Shown in pieces: positions 27,606-36,354 of a stretch of DNA of 64,000 nt (position 1 is its first letter; each line of letters opens with the position of its first letter). The stretch is from JAPHSX01 sp039714395. Lineage in GTDB: Bacteria > Pseudomonadota > Gammaproteobacteria > Thiohalomonadales > Thiohalomonadaceae. The notes beneath the pieces were generated by a model that worked only from the letters and a program-made list of their open reading frames with translations, ran no database searches and was not told where the DNA came from. The translations under genes and the position numbers were made by a program. The stretch spans positions 1-64,000 of the forward strand of contig JBDLJH010000016.1 of the NCBI GenBank assembly GCA_039714395.1, written 5' to 3'.

Positions 27606-27854
27606 TTGTTGGAGCATAAGTTGAAAAAACGCACAGACGCTGTAACCTATTGTATTTATGAGGTTATGTTTGTGTGTGGCCGTGAAGGAGGGGGCTGCTA
27701 TCGCTACATCTGGCTGGTGCGCTTTTGCCACCCAGCGGTGATCGACAGCTATCGGGAACATCCGGCCCACGTCACCTTTGCCGATAATCTGTTCCGCCCC
27801 GTGGCCGACGAACGGCTCAGTATCAATTACCTGGCTCTGGAGGCTGATGCATGA
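27606..27854 (+). pseudogene. Dabb (stress-responsive A/B barrel) domain protein, internally deleted
   Basis: The C-terminal part (YRYIWLVRF followed by IDSYREHPAHVTFADNLFRP and ERLSINY) is a clear dimeric alpha-beta barrel (Dabb) sequence. The N-terminus (LEHKLKKRTDA) also fits, but the stretch normally joining them is missing, leaving 82 residues instead of about 100. The end overlaps the phosphatase pseudogene start (ATGA), as in a former operon. The start codon would be TTG. It is probably non-functional. Confidence 0.55.
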
Positions 27855-28597
27855 GTCTCCAGTCATTGATCTTTGATGTGGATGGCACTCTGGCCTAGAC
27901 CGAAGAGATCCATCGCAAGACCTTCAATCTGGCCTTTGCAGTAGCAGGTCTGGATTGGCACTGGAACCGGGAGCGCTACCGTGAACTGCTGGCTGTCTCG
28001 GGGGGCAAAGAGCGTATCCGTCACTATCCTGTGGAAGACTACTCGGCACAGCTCCATCGTAGTTGCTTCGATGAGTGGATCGCGGATCTTCATCAGTCCA
28101 AGACTGCGCACTATGCCGATATGATAGCTGCTGGCGAGATCAAACTGCGCCCCGGTGCAGAGCGGCTAATCCACAAGGCGCACCAGACCGGGCTGCGGCT
28201 GGCCATCGCCACTACCACCAGCATGGCCAACATCATCGTGCTGTTCGATGCCACCCTGGAGCATGAGATGCTGGACTGGCTCAAGGTGATCGGTGCGGCC
28301 GAACAGGCACCGGTAAAAAAGCCCGATCCCTCGGTCTATCTCTGGGTATTGAAGCGACTCAAGCTGCCCGCCACAGAGTATCTGGCGATAGAGGACACCT
28401 GCAACGGTCTAGCGCGGGTATCCCAGTTCTGGTGACACAGAGCTACTACAGCGAAGACGAGGATTTCAGTGGTGCTAGCTGTGTTAAGTGATCTCGGTGA
28501 GCCAGATCGCCCTTATCAAGTGTTGATTGGAGCTGATGAGGCCACCGGACGGGTAGAACCGGAGTGGCTTCAGACATGGTTTGCCGAAGCTGACTAG
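27851..28597 (+). pseudogene. cbbY: CbbY-like HAD phosphatase, broken by a stop and frameshifts
   Basis: The N-terminus MSLQSLIFDVDGTLA carries the HAD nucleophile motif but is cut by an in-frame TAG at 27896-27898. The frame then continues with SGGKERIRHY, LRPGAERLIHKAHQTGLRLAIATTTS, VKKPDPSVYLWVL and AIEDTCNGL. After that the frame shifts, GIPVLVTQSYYSEDEDF appears in a second frame, and VLSDLGEPD in a third, ending at a TAG at 28597. CbbY removes inhibitory sugar phosphates made by RuBisCO and is usually next to Calvin-cycle genes. None are here, so this is likely a displaced fragment. Confidence 0.85.
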
Positions 28598-28612
28598 AAG
28601 GCGATATTCAGC

Positions 28613-28788
28613 GATTATACTTTGACCAATCCCGCGTAATACGCCCATCGCATTTATGCCAGTCTGCGTGTACTGGGTACACTTGGTTGCCATTGCATCC
28701 TGGTGGAGGAGCCCCCTGCGGGCTGGAGTGGCAGACAGTACGTGACCGGCTCGCCAGCGCATTAGCTTTTAAAGAGCAGGTGCGATGA
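28613..28788 (+). pseudogene. Remnant resembling the C-terminus of Sua5-type threonylcarbamoyl-AMP synthase
   Basis: With one stop codon and one frameshift allowed, the sequence reads YAHRIYASLRVLGTLG, CILVEEPPAG and then EWQTVRDRLASALAF. This pattern (aYxxLRxLdxlG, ILVExPP, DRLxxA) resembles the C-terminal domain of Sua5-family proteins. The match rests on pattern memory only, so the assignment is tentative. It extends the strip of decayed genes left of the antiporter operon. Confidence 0.35.
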
Positions 28789-28988
28789 TCAAGATGATGC
28801 TGGCAGAAGCGCAGGCATGCTGGACGGCAAGTTATGGGGCAAGAGTAACGATGTGGATGTACAGGAGCAATGTAGCCCATGGATGGGCAAGAGCGGCCAT
28901 TCACATCCATACTGTTGACTGCCCCAAGAGTAACCGGTAACTTATTTTACTTGCAGGCTCTAGTGGAATCAGTAACATCTGAATTTAT
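28789..28988. other. Spacer upstream of the antiporter operon
   Basis: No recognisable gene. It follows the decayed strip and must hold the promoter of the antiporter operon. No clear -35/-10 pair or palindrome was found. Confidence 0.3.
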
Positions 28989-29474
28989 ATGATGGTTTTT
29001 AGTTACGGCGTACTTCTCTTTGCATTCTGGCTTTTATTGTCCGGGCATTTTGACCCCCTATTGCTTGGGCTGGGGCTGGCATCCGTCATGTTGACCATTT
29101 TTTTGATGAAACGTATGAATGTTATCGATCATGAAAGCTATCCTCTCCATCTCTCTTCACAGTTACCGGCCTTTTTTGCTTACATTTTGCGAGAAATTGT
29201 CATTGCAAACATTGATGTGATCAAACGCATAATGACATCTGGCGGCAAATCAATCAGCCCGCGGCTGATTGAAATTCCGTTACCCCAAAAAACCGACCTG
29301 GGGCGTGTTATTTATGCGAATACCATTACCTTGACACCTGGGACTGTAAGTGTAGAACTCACAAAAGAGAGGGTCATTGTCCATGCGCTGACAAAGGAGG
29401 CAGCTGACGATCTTTCCACCGGAAATATGGCCAAAGCCATCCCGGATCAGCTCATCAACAGGCAAGCCAACTAA
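28989..29474 (+). CDS. mrpE: Mrp-type Na+/H+ antiporter subunit E
   Basis: This 161-residue protein (MnhE family) has two to three N-terminal membrane segments and a soluble C-terminal part with the family segment YANTITLTPGTVSVE. It is the first gene of a nine-gene operon with tiny gaps or overlaps. In archaeal Mbh and Mbs complexes the homologous subunit is also first. Two ATG codons stand in tandem at the start (28989 and 28992). Confidence 0.88.
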   Translation: MMVFSYGVLLFAFWLLLSGHFDPLLLGLGLASVMLTIFLMKRMNVIDHESYPLHLSSQLPAFFAYILREIVIANIDVIKRIMTSGGKSISPRLIEIPLPQKTDLGRVIYANTITLTPGTVSVELTKERVIVHALTKEAADDLSTGNMAKAIPDQLINRQAN

Positions 29475-29475
29475 C

Positions 29476-29796
29476 ATGTTATTGGAAAGCAACCTGATGT
29501 ATATCGCTGCATCTTTGGCGATTCTCGTCGCTCTGGGACTAGCGCTTGCACGGGCGCTCATGGGCCCTACTGTTTATGATCGCATTGCGGCGATTAATAT
29601 GTTTGGTACCAAAACAGTATTACTCATCGCAGTTTTGGCCTTTTTGTCGGGGCGAATGGATATATTGGATATTGCTTTGGTCTACGCATTGATAAATTTT
29701 ATTGGTGTGGTGGCGGTTTTGAAATTGGTTGTTTATGGAGATTTTCACTCATCCGAGGATGCGGACACCAAACCGGTGAAGGTAGACGTAGACTAG
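29476..29796 (+). CDS. mrpF: Mrp-type antiporter subunit F
   Basis: This small membrane protein of 106 residues has three predicted helices and the family motif GPTVYDRIAAINMFGTKTV. It starts one base after mrpE stops. The hydrophilic acidic tail (SSEDADTKP) is unremarkable. Confidence 0.88.
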   Translation: MLLESNLMYIAASLAILVALGLALARALMGPTVYDRIAAINMFGTKTVLLIAVLAFLSGRMDILDIALVYALINFIGVVAVLKLVVYGDFHSSEDADTKPVKVDVD

Positions 29797-29809
29797 TGGG
29801 TCGCCAGGA

Positions 29810-30130
29810 GTGATCATCGATATTCTAAGCTGGTTGTCTCTTGTCAGTGGGGGATTGGTGGGTGTGATCGGCGCTATCGGCATGCATCGATTCCCCGATT
29901 TTTACAGTCGTCAGCATGCTGCGGGAATCACCGATACCTTGTGCGCCATGCTGATTTTGCTCGGTTTAGCTCTGCAGGCCGGGCTGAGTCTTGCCGCTTT
30001 CAAGCTCGCGCTGATTTTTCTGTTCCTCTTTTTTACCAGCCCGACCGCCTCACATGTATTGGCAAATGCAGCGATGCACGGCGGCCTTAAACCAAAACTG
30101 GATAGCACTGCCGCCGGGGACAGGTCTTGA
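29810..30130 (+). CDS. mrpG: Mrp-type antiporter subunit G
   Basis: This 106-residue, three-helix protein of the MnhG/PhaG family shows GAIGMHRFPDFYSRQHAAG and the FLFFTSPTASHVLANAA segment. It starts at a GTG (29810). The stop overlaps the next gene's TTG start by 4 bases. Confidence 0.88.
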   Translation: MIIDILSWLSLVSGGLVGVIGAIGMHRFPDFYSRQHAAGITDTLCAMLILLGLALQAGLSLAAFKLALIFLFLFFTSPTASHVLANAAMHGGLKPKLDSTAAGDRS

Positions 30131-30702
30131 TTGACGTTATTATCGACATAATATTGTTGGCATTTCTCGCAATTACCGCAGTGGCCATTGTCCGTATGAC
30201 AAATCTTTTTGCCATTATCATGCTGTTTGGAATATTCAGCTTTCTGTCCGCCGTCATGTTTATTGTTATGGATGCCGTTGATGTGGCCTTTACCGAGGCG
30301 GCTGTCGGCGCGGGCATCTCGACCGTGCTGATGCTGGCAACGATTGCGCTGACCAAAGATCATAATGAAAAACAACCTGTAAGCCATCGCCCCTGGTTGC
30401 CGTTGGCGGTAGTCATTACAACCGGTGCCGCATTGGTTTACGGCACCCTGGATATACCCCCATTCGGTGATCCCGGAGCGCCGTCTCAAATACATGTGGC
30501 ACCCTACTATATTGAAAGATCCGTCCCGGAAACAGGGATGCCAAATATCGTGACAGCGGTGTTGGCAAGTTATCGTGGATTCGATACTTTGGGAGAGGTG
30601 GTGGTTATTTTTACTGCGGGCATTGCGGTACTGCTGTTGCTTGGCGGCAGACGCCGAAAACCGACTGCCGGGAGAGACGAAGGAGAGGGAAATGACACAT
30701 AA
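30127..30702 (+). CDS. MbhD/MbhE-like fusion subunit (C-terminal MrpA-type module)
   Basis: This 191-residue membrane protein combines a DUF4040/MbhD-like half (NLFAIIMLFGIFSFLSAVMF, DAVDVAFTEAAVGAG) with an MbhE-like half (IVTAVLASYRGFDTLGEVVV). In classical Mrp systems these modules form the C-terminus of the large MrpA protein. Here, as in archaeal Mbh/Mbs, they are encoded apart from the NuoL-like part. It starts at a TTG inside mrpG and its end overlaps mrpB by 11 bases. Confidence 0.85.
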   Translation: MIDVIIDIILLAFLAITAVAIVRMTNLFAIIMLFGIFSFLSAVMFIVMDAVDVAFTEAAVGAGISTVLMLATIALTKDHNEKQPVSHRPWLPLAVVITTGAALVYGTLDIPPFGDPGAPSQIHVAPYYIERSVPETGMPNIVTAVLASYRGFDTLGEVVVIFTAGIAVLLLLGGRRRKPTAGRDEGEGNDT

Positions 30703-31111
30703 TCTTGTCCTTAGGGTCGTCTCAAAATCTCTGATTCCACTGATTATTGTATTTGCACTCTATGTGCAGTTCCATGGCGATTTTGGTCCCGGCGGCGGTT
30801 TTCAGGCAGGTGTCATTCTGAGTACCGCCATCATACTTTATGCTCTGGTATTTGGGCTGGATGCTGCGGAACAGGTCATTCCGTCGGCAGTCCTACGCAT
30901 TCTCGCCGGCCTTGGAGTGCTCATCTATGCGGGGGTCGGGGTTGTCACGCTCTTTTCAGGGGGCAATTATCTCAACTACTCGGTACTGGCCGGTAACCAA
31001 ATCGCCGGGCAACACCTCGGAATCCTGTTAGTGGAACTCGGTGTGGGAATGACCGTTTTTAGCGTTATGTTGATCATCTTTTTCGCCTTTGCAGGCAGGG
31101 GGCGACCCTAG
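30692..31111 (+). CDS. mrpB: Mrp-type antiporter subunit B
   Basis: This MnhB-family membrane protein of 139 residues has about four helices and the GDFGPGGGFQAGVIL motif. The start is the ATG at 30692, inside the previous gene; an earlier in-frame ATG at 30575 would duplicate coding of that gene. The stop overlaps the GTG of mrpC by one base. Confidence 0.88.
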   Translation: MTHNLVLRVVSKSLIPLIIVFALYVQFHGDFGPGGGFQAGVILSTAIILYALVFGLDAAEQVIPSAVLRILAGLGVLIYAGVGVVTLFSGGNYLNYSVLAGNQIAGQHLGILLVELGVGMTVFSVMLIIFFAFAGRGRP

Positions 31112-31467
31112 TGGATTTTATTATTAGCCACTATAACTACTGGATTGCTATCTTTTTGATGATGGTCGGCTTTTACACCGTCATTAGCCGCGGTAATTTG
31201 GTCAAAAAAATTATCGGCCTGAATATCTTTCAGGTTTCAGTCTTTCTGCTCTATATCAGCATAGGTGTTGTGGTCGGGGGGGCGGCGCCTATCATTACCG
31301 AAGGTGTTGAACTCTACTCCAACCCTCTGCCCCATGTGTTGATCCTTACCGCGATTGTGGTTGGCGTCGCCACCACCGCACTTGGGCTGGCACTGGTTGT
31401 GCGCATCAAGGAGGCCTACGGCACCATTGAGGAAGACGAAATACATGAGCAGGATCATTCATTATGA
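31111..31467 (+). CDS. mrpC: Mrp-type antiporter subunit C (NuoK-like)
   Basis: This 118-residue, three-helix protein of the NuoK/MnhC family has the typical GLNIFQVSVFLL and NPLPHVLILTAIVVGVATTA segments, with a buried Glu in the middle helix region. It starts at a GTG and overlaps the next gene by 4 bases. Confidence 0.9.
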   Translation: MDFIISHYNYWIAIFLMMVGFYTVISRGNLVKKIIGLNIFQVSVFLLYISIGVVVGGAAPIITEGVELYSNPLPHVLILTAIVVGVATTALGLALVVRIKEAYGTIEEDEIHEQDHSL

Positions 31468-32942
31468 TGCAGGAGCATCTGAGTATACTGCTGGTTGTTA
31501 TTCCCCTCGTCGCGGCCCCGATCGCCGCCATGTTGCCGCGGGGTCGAATCTCCTGGGCGCTAACGCTCATGGTGACGTTGATCTGCGCCATACTCGCCGG
31601 CATGCAGTTATGGACAGTTGTTTATGATGGAACCATCAGTTACGAACTGGGTGGATGGGCGCCACCATGGGGGATTGAGTATCGTATCGATGCAGTAAAC
31701 GCCATTGTGGCATTGATTGTTGCCGGTATCGCCGCGCTCACTCTGCCCTATGCCCTGTTGAGCGTTGAAAAAGAGATACCTAAACAGCAGATCCCGCTTT
31801 TCTATAGCGCTTTTTTACTCTGTTTTACCGGTTTGTTGGGCATTACCCAAACCGGTGATATTTTTAACGTATTCGTTTTTCTGGAGATATCTTCACTCTC
31901 ATCCTATGCACTGATCAGTCTTGGGCGAAAGCGTCAGGCGCTAACTTCGGCCTACCAATACCTGATTATGGGGACGCTTGGCGCAACCTTCTTTTTGATC
32001 GGTGTGGGGCTGATCTACTCGCAAACCGGCACCTTGAACATGATGGATCTGGCGCAGCGACTGCCCGAGGTCTCTGGACTCAAGACGGTACACACCGGTT
32101 TCGCCTTTATCATGATCGGTTTCGCGCTGAAGCTGGCGCTGTTTCCTCTCCATCTCTGGCTGCCCAACGCCTACACCTACGCGCCAACGGTGATTACCGT
32201 ATTTCTCGCCGCTACTGCGACCAAAGTAGCGGTTTATGTGATGCTGCGCGTTTTGTTCACCGTTTTCCCCGATGGTTTTGTATCGACCACACCCACGGGG
32301 GATCTGTTTGTTTTATCCGGTCTTGCCGGGATTGTCATCGCTTCGATTTACGCCATTTACCAGACAAATATAAAACGACTGTTGGCCTATTCCAGTGTGG
32401 CGCAAATCGGCTATATGGCGCTGGGGATCGGCTTTGCTTCGGCGATGGGCGTGACGGCGACCATCATTCATCTGTTTAATCACGCTCTGATGAAGGGCGC
32501 GCTGTTTATGGCGGTCGGCGCCATTATTTATCGCATCGGCAGCTGTCGCCTGGATAACATCCATGGTTTGGGGCGACAGATGCCCTGGACCTTTGGCGCC
32601 ATTGTCATTGGCGGTTTGAGTTTGATCGGCGTGCCGGGGACGGCCGGCTTTGTCAGTAAGTGGTATCTGGTATTGGCGGCGCTGGAACAGGAGGCATGGA
32701 TATCAGTTGCCGTCATTCTGGCCGGCTCACTGCTCGCCGTGGTCTACATGGGCAAGTTGATTGAAGCGCTCTATTTTAAACCGGCAACGGAAACCAACCT
32801 TGCAGTAAAAGAGGTGCCAATGCTATTGCTGGCTCCTACCTGGCTGCTGGTTTTAGGCAATGTCTATTTTGGCCTGGACACCGAATTGACGGTAGGGGTT
32901 GCGGAACGCGCCGCACAGGTATTAGGAGTAGCGGCCCCGTGA
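31464..32942 (+). CDS. mrpD: Mrp-type antiporter subunit D, first NuoL/M/N-like subunit
   Basis: This 492-residue proton-translocating membrane protein has about 14 helices. The conserved Glu of helix 5 (VFVFLEISSLSSYALI), the Lys of helix 7 (FALKLALFPLHLWLPNAY) and the broken-helix segment LLAYSSVAQIGYMALG are visible. The C-terminal half contains the second key Lys region (GFVSKWYLVLAAL). It is the closest to true MrpD of the three large subunits. Confidence 0.9.
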   Translation: MMQEHLSILLVVIPLVAAPIAAMLPRGRISWALTLMVTLICAILAGMQLWTVVYDGTISYELGGWAPPWGIEYRIDAVNAIVALIVAGIAALTLPYALLSVEKEIPKQQIPLFYSAFLLCFTGLLGITQTGDIFNVFVFLEISSLSSYALISLGRKRQALTSAYQYLIMGTLGATFFLIGVGLIYSQTGTLNMMDLAQRLPEVSGLKTVHTGFAFIMIGFALKLALFPLHLWLPNAYTYAPTVITVFLAATATKVAVYVMLRVLFTVFPDGFVSTTPTGDLFVLSGLAGIVIASIYAIYQTNIKRLLAYSSVAQIGYMALGIGFASAMGVTATIIHLFNHALMKGALFMAVGAIIYRIGSCRLDNIHGLGRQMPWTFGAIVIGGLSLIGVPGTAGFVSKWYLVLAALEQEAWISVAVILAGSLLAVVYMGKLIEALYFKPATETNLAVKEVPMLLLAPTWLLVLGNVYFGLDTELTVGVAERAAQVLGVAAP

Positions 32943-34405
32943 GTGCGACAACACTGCTTCTGCTAACCCTGCTTTTACCACTGCTGGGTGCGGTCGGGAT
33001 TTTTGCAGCGCGACGCAATCCTAATTTGCGAGAAGGAGTGACGCTGGTTACTGCTTCGCTGGTTGCGATTTTAGTCGTGATCATCGCAAATCAATTTCTT
33101 AATGGGGAGGAATTTTTTCTAACGGTTGCCGAACCGCTACCAGGCATCACTATCGCCTTTAAGATAGAGGCGTTGGGAATGTTGTTTGCACTGGTTGCCG
33201 GTCTGTTATGGGTCGTGACATCGATTTACGCCATTGGATATATGCGTAGTCATAATGAAAAAAATCAAACGCGATTCTTCGTCGCGTTTGCGGTTGCCAT
33301 CTCCTGTACCATGGGCATCGCATTTTCCGACAACCTCTTCACCCTGTTTCTTTTTTATGAGCTGTTAACGCTTTCAACCTATCCGTTGGTAACCCATACC
33401 GACACCGCCGAAGCAAAAAGGGCGGGGCGAACATATCTCGGCATACTATTGGGCACCTCCATTGGTCTATTCCTGTTGGCTATACTCATCACCTGGTCTG
33501 TATCGGGTAGCGTCACCTTTCAGGAAGGTGGCGTTTTAGCGGGTAAACTTGATCCCGCCTGGGCCGGTCTGCTCTACGCCCTGTTTCTCTTTGGTATTGG
33601 CAAGGCCGCGTTGATGCCGTTTCACCGCTGGTTGCCCGCAGCAATGGTTGCACCGACTCCCGTAAGCGCTTTGCTGCATGCCGTGGCCGTTGTTAAAGCC
33701 GGTGTCTTTACCCTGCTCAAAGTGACTATCTATATATTTGGCTCAGATTTCATTCTAAGCAATGATGTCACCGGCGGCTTGATTTGGGTCGCGGCGGCAA
33801 CCATCCTGTTGGCATCCCTGATTGCCATGACTAAAGACAATCTCAAGGCACGTCTGGCCTATTCCACCATAAGTCAATTAAGCTACATTGCACTGGGTGC
33901 CATGTTGGCCAGCAAGGCCGGCCTTATTGGCGCTTCCATGCATATCGCCATGCATGCCTTCGCGAAGATAACCCTGTTCTTTGCCGCCGGCGCGATTCTT
34001 GTTGTGACCCATAAAAAATTGATCAGTGAGCTGAACGGGCTGGGCCGGGCCATGCCGATCACTTTTGCAGCATTTCTTATTGGCACCTTGAGCATTATCG
34101 GTCTGCCCCCCTTTGGCGGGATGTGGAGCAAATGGTATCTCGGTTTGGGAACCGTCGAAACGGGGCAGTTGATGCTGCTCGGCGTATTGATGTTTAGCTC
34201 GCTATTGAATATAGCCTATCTGCTGCCTATTCCTGTTCGCGCCTTTCTTAGTAAGCCTTCCAGTGGTAAGCACTATACTCAAATTAAAGAGGCGCCAAAA
34301 ACAATATTATTGGCGATGATGATCACATCAGTGACATGCATTCTGCTGTTCTTCTATCCGGATCCATTTTATCAATTGGCAACCCTGGCTGCCGGAGGGC
34401 ATTGA
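32939..34405 (+). CDS. Second NuoL/M/N-like antiporter subunit
   Basis: This 488-residue paralogue starts at a GTG overlapping the first D subunit by 4 bases. It keeps the helix-5 Glu (LFLFYELLTLSTYPLVTH), the Lys of GIGKAALMPFHRWLPAAM, the LAYSTISQLSYIALG segment and a late WSKWYLGLG. The extra YAIGYM segment near residue 95 is NuoL-like. It probably stands in for the N-terminal part of MrpA. Confidence 0.86.
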   Translation: MSATTLLLLTLLLPLLGAVGIFAARRNPNLREGVTLVTASLVAILVVIIANQFLNGEEFFLTVAEPLPGITIAFKIEALGMLFALVAGLLWVVTSIYAIGYMRSHNEKNQTRFFVAFAVAISCTMGIAFSDNLFTLFLFYELLTLSTYPLVTHTDTAEAKRAGRTYLGILLGTSIGLFLLAILITWSVSGSVTFQEGGVLAGKLDPAWAGLLYALFLFGIGKAALMPFHRWLPAAMVAPTPVSALLHAVAVVKAGVFTLLKVTIYIFGSDFILSNDVTGGLIWVAAATILLASLIAMTKDNLKARLAYSTISQLSYIALGAMLASKAGLIGASMHIAMHAFAKITLFFAAGAILVVTHKKLISELNGLGRAMPITFAAFLIGTLSIIGLPPFGGMWSKWYLGLGTVETGQLMLLGVLMFSSLLNIAYLLPIPVRAFLSKPSSGKHYTQIKEAPKTILLAMMITSVTCILLFFYPDPFYQLATLAAGGH

Positions 34406-34406
34406 A

Positions 34407-34661
34407 ATGTCAGAGACAGATAAAGAAGCGCATATATTCGATAACCACAGGAATGTAGAACGTCTGTTAAAAGGCTTTTATGCAGTCTGCATCATCCTGG
34501 TCATCGCCGACTTTATCATCCATCGCCACACGACGATGGCATGGGAAAAAATCCCGGCTTTCTATGCTGTTTACGGCTTTGTGGCCTACGTCCTGTTGGT
34601 TGTTCTCTCAAACATATTGCGCAAACTGGTTATGCGAAAGGAAAATTATTACGATGAGTGA
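34407..34661 (+). CDS. Small two-helix membrane protein of the antiporter operon
   Basis: This 84-residue protein has a charged N-terminus (SETDKEAHIFDNHRN) and two membrane segments (about 22-40 and 50-68), with a basic end. It sits one base after the second large subunit and overlaps the third by 8 bases, so it is very probably a structural subunit. A small linker subunit occupies a similar place in Mbh-type complexes, but I cannot show homology. Confidence 0.7.
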   Translation: MSETDKEAHIFDNHRNVERLLKGFYAVCIILVIADFIIHRHTTMAWEKIPAFYAVYGFVAYVLLVVLSNILRKLVMRKENYYDE

Positions 34662-36354
34662 AATACCACCTTTCGTTCTGTTTTTCCTTGCAGCTATTTT
34701 GGTGGTGGGAATCCGGGGACCTGTTCGTAAAATTATTCTGATAGCAACGCCCGTCGCTGCGGCGTTGCATATCTGGCTGAATATTGACACAGGAATTCTC
34801 TCTACCTATTCAGTACTGAATATCGAACTAACACTGTTACGAGCGGACAAGCTCAGTCTGATCTTTGGCTACCTGTTTTGCCTTGCCGGTTTTCTCGCAA
34901 CGCTCTTCGCATTGCAAGTGAACGACACCAAACAGGAGGTTTCCGGACTGATTTATGTTGGGAGTACTCTGGGCGCGGTGTTTGCCGGGGATCTGATTAC
35001 ACTATTCATTTTCTGGGAGCTTTTGTCCGTAAGCTCCGTCGTGTTTATCTGGGCGCGCGGTACGGAACGAGCCATTGATGCTGGCATGCGTTACCTGGTC
35101 TTTCAGATTTTGTCAGGCCTGTTCCTGCTGGCTGGTGCATTGGTGCACTATCAGGCGACAGGTTCACTGGCATTTGAGCATATTGGCCTTACGGGTATAG
35201 GGAGCTGGTTGATCTTTATAGCTTTCGGAATCAAATGCGCATTTCCTTTTTTGCACACTTGGCTTACCGACAGTTATCCAGAGGCGACGGCAACTGGTGC
35301 AGTATTTCTATCGGCATTCACGACCAAGCTTGCGGTTTACGCATTAGCCCGGGGATTCGCAGGTGAAGAGATACTGGTCTATATCGGATTCATCATGATG
35401 TCCTTTCCGATCTTCTTTGCGGTCATTGAAAATGATCTCAGAAAAACACTCTCCTATAGCCTCATTAATCAGCTTGGATTTATGGTTACGGGGATCGGCA
35501 TTGGAACCGCGCTTGCGCTGAATGGTGCCGTTTCACACGCTTTTAGCCATGTAATTTACAAATCCTTGCTGTTCATGAGTATGGGCGCTGTGTTGTATCG
35601 CGTTGGTCACATCAAAGCCTCGGATTTAGGGGGACTTTATAAGACAATGCCAAAAACTACTACATTCTGTATTGTGGGGGCTCTTTCGATCTCCGCGTTC
35701 CCACTATTCAGTGGATTTATCAGCAAGTCCATGGTGATGACAGCACTGCTGAATGAGGGATATAGCTATGGTTGGCTGCTTGCACTATTTGCCTCTGCAG
35801 GCGTATTGCACCATGCTGGAATAAAAATACCTTACTTTGCGTTCTTTGCTCACGATTCAGGGCTCCGTCCCAAGGAGGCGCCCATTAATATGTTGATTGC
35901 CATGGGGCTAGCCGCAGCAATCTGTATTTTCATCGGCGTACAACCACAATATCTCTATGCCATGCTACCTTGGGAGATGGAGTACTGGCCATACGATGCG
36001 ACCCATGTACTGGCGCAGCTGCAATTGCTTATGTTCGCAGCGCTGGCATTCGTCTGGATGACAGTGAAGGGAATACATCCGCCTGAATTGCGCTCAACCA
36101 ATCTGGATGTGGAGTGGATTTATCGAAAATTCCTGCCTGCCGGTATTCACCAGGGATTGGTGTTTTTTCGCGATACAAGAGAATCGATGATGACTGCGGC
36201 AGTTGCCCCCATGCACAAGATTCGTCACTCATTTTCCCAATCCTCCATTGCCAAATATCACCTCTCTGAAAGTTGGCCGACGGGTAGCATGGTGTTATGG
36301 ATTTCGATTATTCTCGCTGCCTACCTGTTACTGGATATCTTTGTGTATGGATAG
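34654..36354 (+). CDS. Third NuoL/M/N-like antiporter subunit
   Basis: This 566-residue protein is longer than the other two because of a C-terminal extension ending in a final membrane helix (ISIILAAYLLLDIFVYG). Proton-path residues are seen in FIFWELLSVSSVVF, FGIKCAFPFLHTWLTDSYPEA, SYSLINQLGFMVTG and SGFISKSMV. The start is the ATG at 34654; the frame is open further upstream but out of register with the preceding gene. The extension between about residues 455 and 540 is soluble and could dock another protein. Confidence 0.86.
   Translation: MSEIPPFVLFFLAAILVVGIRGPVRKIILIATPVAAALHIWLNIDTGILSTYSVLNIELTLLRADKLSLIFGYLFCLAGFLATLFALQVNDTKQEVSGLIYVGSTLGAVFAGDLITLFIFWELLSVSSVVFIWARGTERAIDAGMRYLVFQILSGLFLLAGALVHYQATGSLAFEHIGLTGIGSWLIFIAFGIKCAFPFLHTWLTDSYPEATATGAVFLSAFTTKLAVYALARGFAGEEILVYIGFIMMSFPIFFAVIENDLRKTLSYSLINQLGFMVTGIGIGTALALNGAVSHAFSHVIYKSLLFMSMGAVLYRVGHIKASDLGGLYKTMPKTTTFCIVGALSISAFPLFSGFISKSMVMTALLNEGYSYGWLLALFASAGVLHHAGIKIPYFAFFAHDSGLRPKEAPINMLIAMGLAAAICIFIGVQPQYLYAMLPWEMEYWPYDATHVLAQLQLLMFAALAFVWMTVKGIHPPELRSTNLDVEWIYRKFLPAGIHQGLVFFRDTRESMMTAAVAPMHKIRHSFSQSSIAKYHLSESWPTGSMVLWISIILAAYLLLDIFVYG

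Noticed and set aside
22715..28597. In-frame TAG codons in the secreted-protein gene and in cbbY as a sign of amber read-through (for example pyrrolysine use)
   Set aside because: Intact genes here such as sat, moaA and mrpF end in TAG, and both affected genes also carry frameshifts, so decay explains them better.
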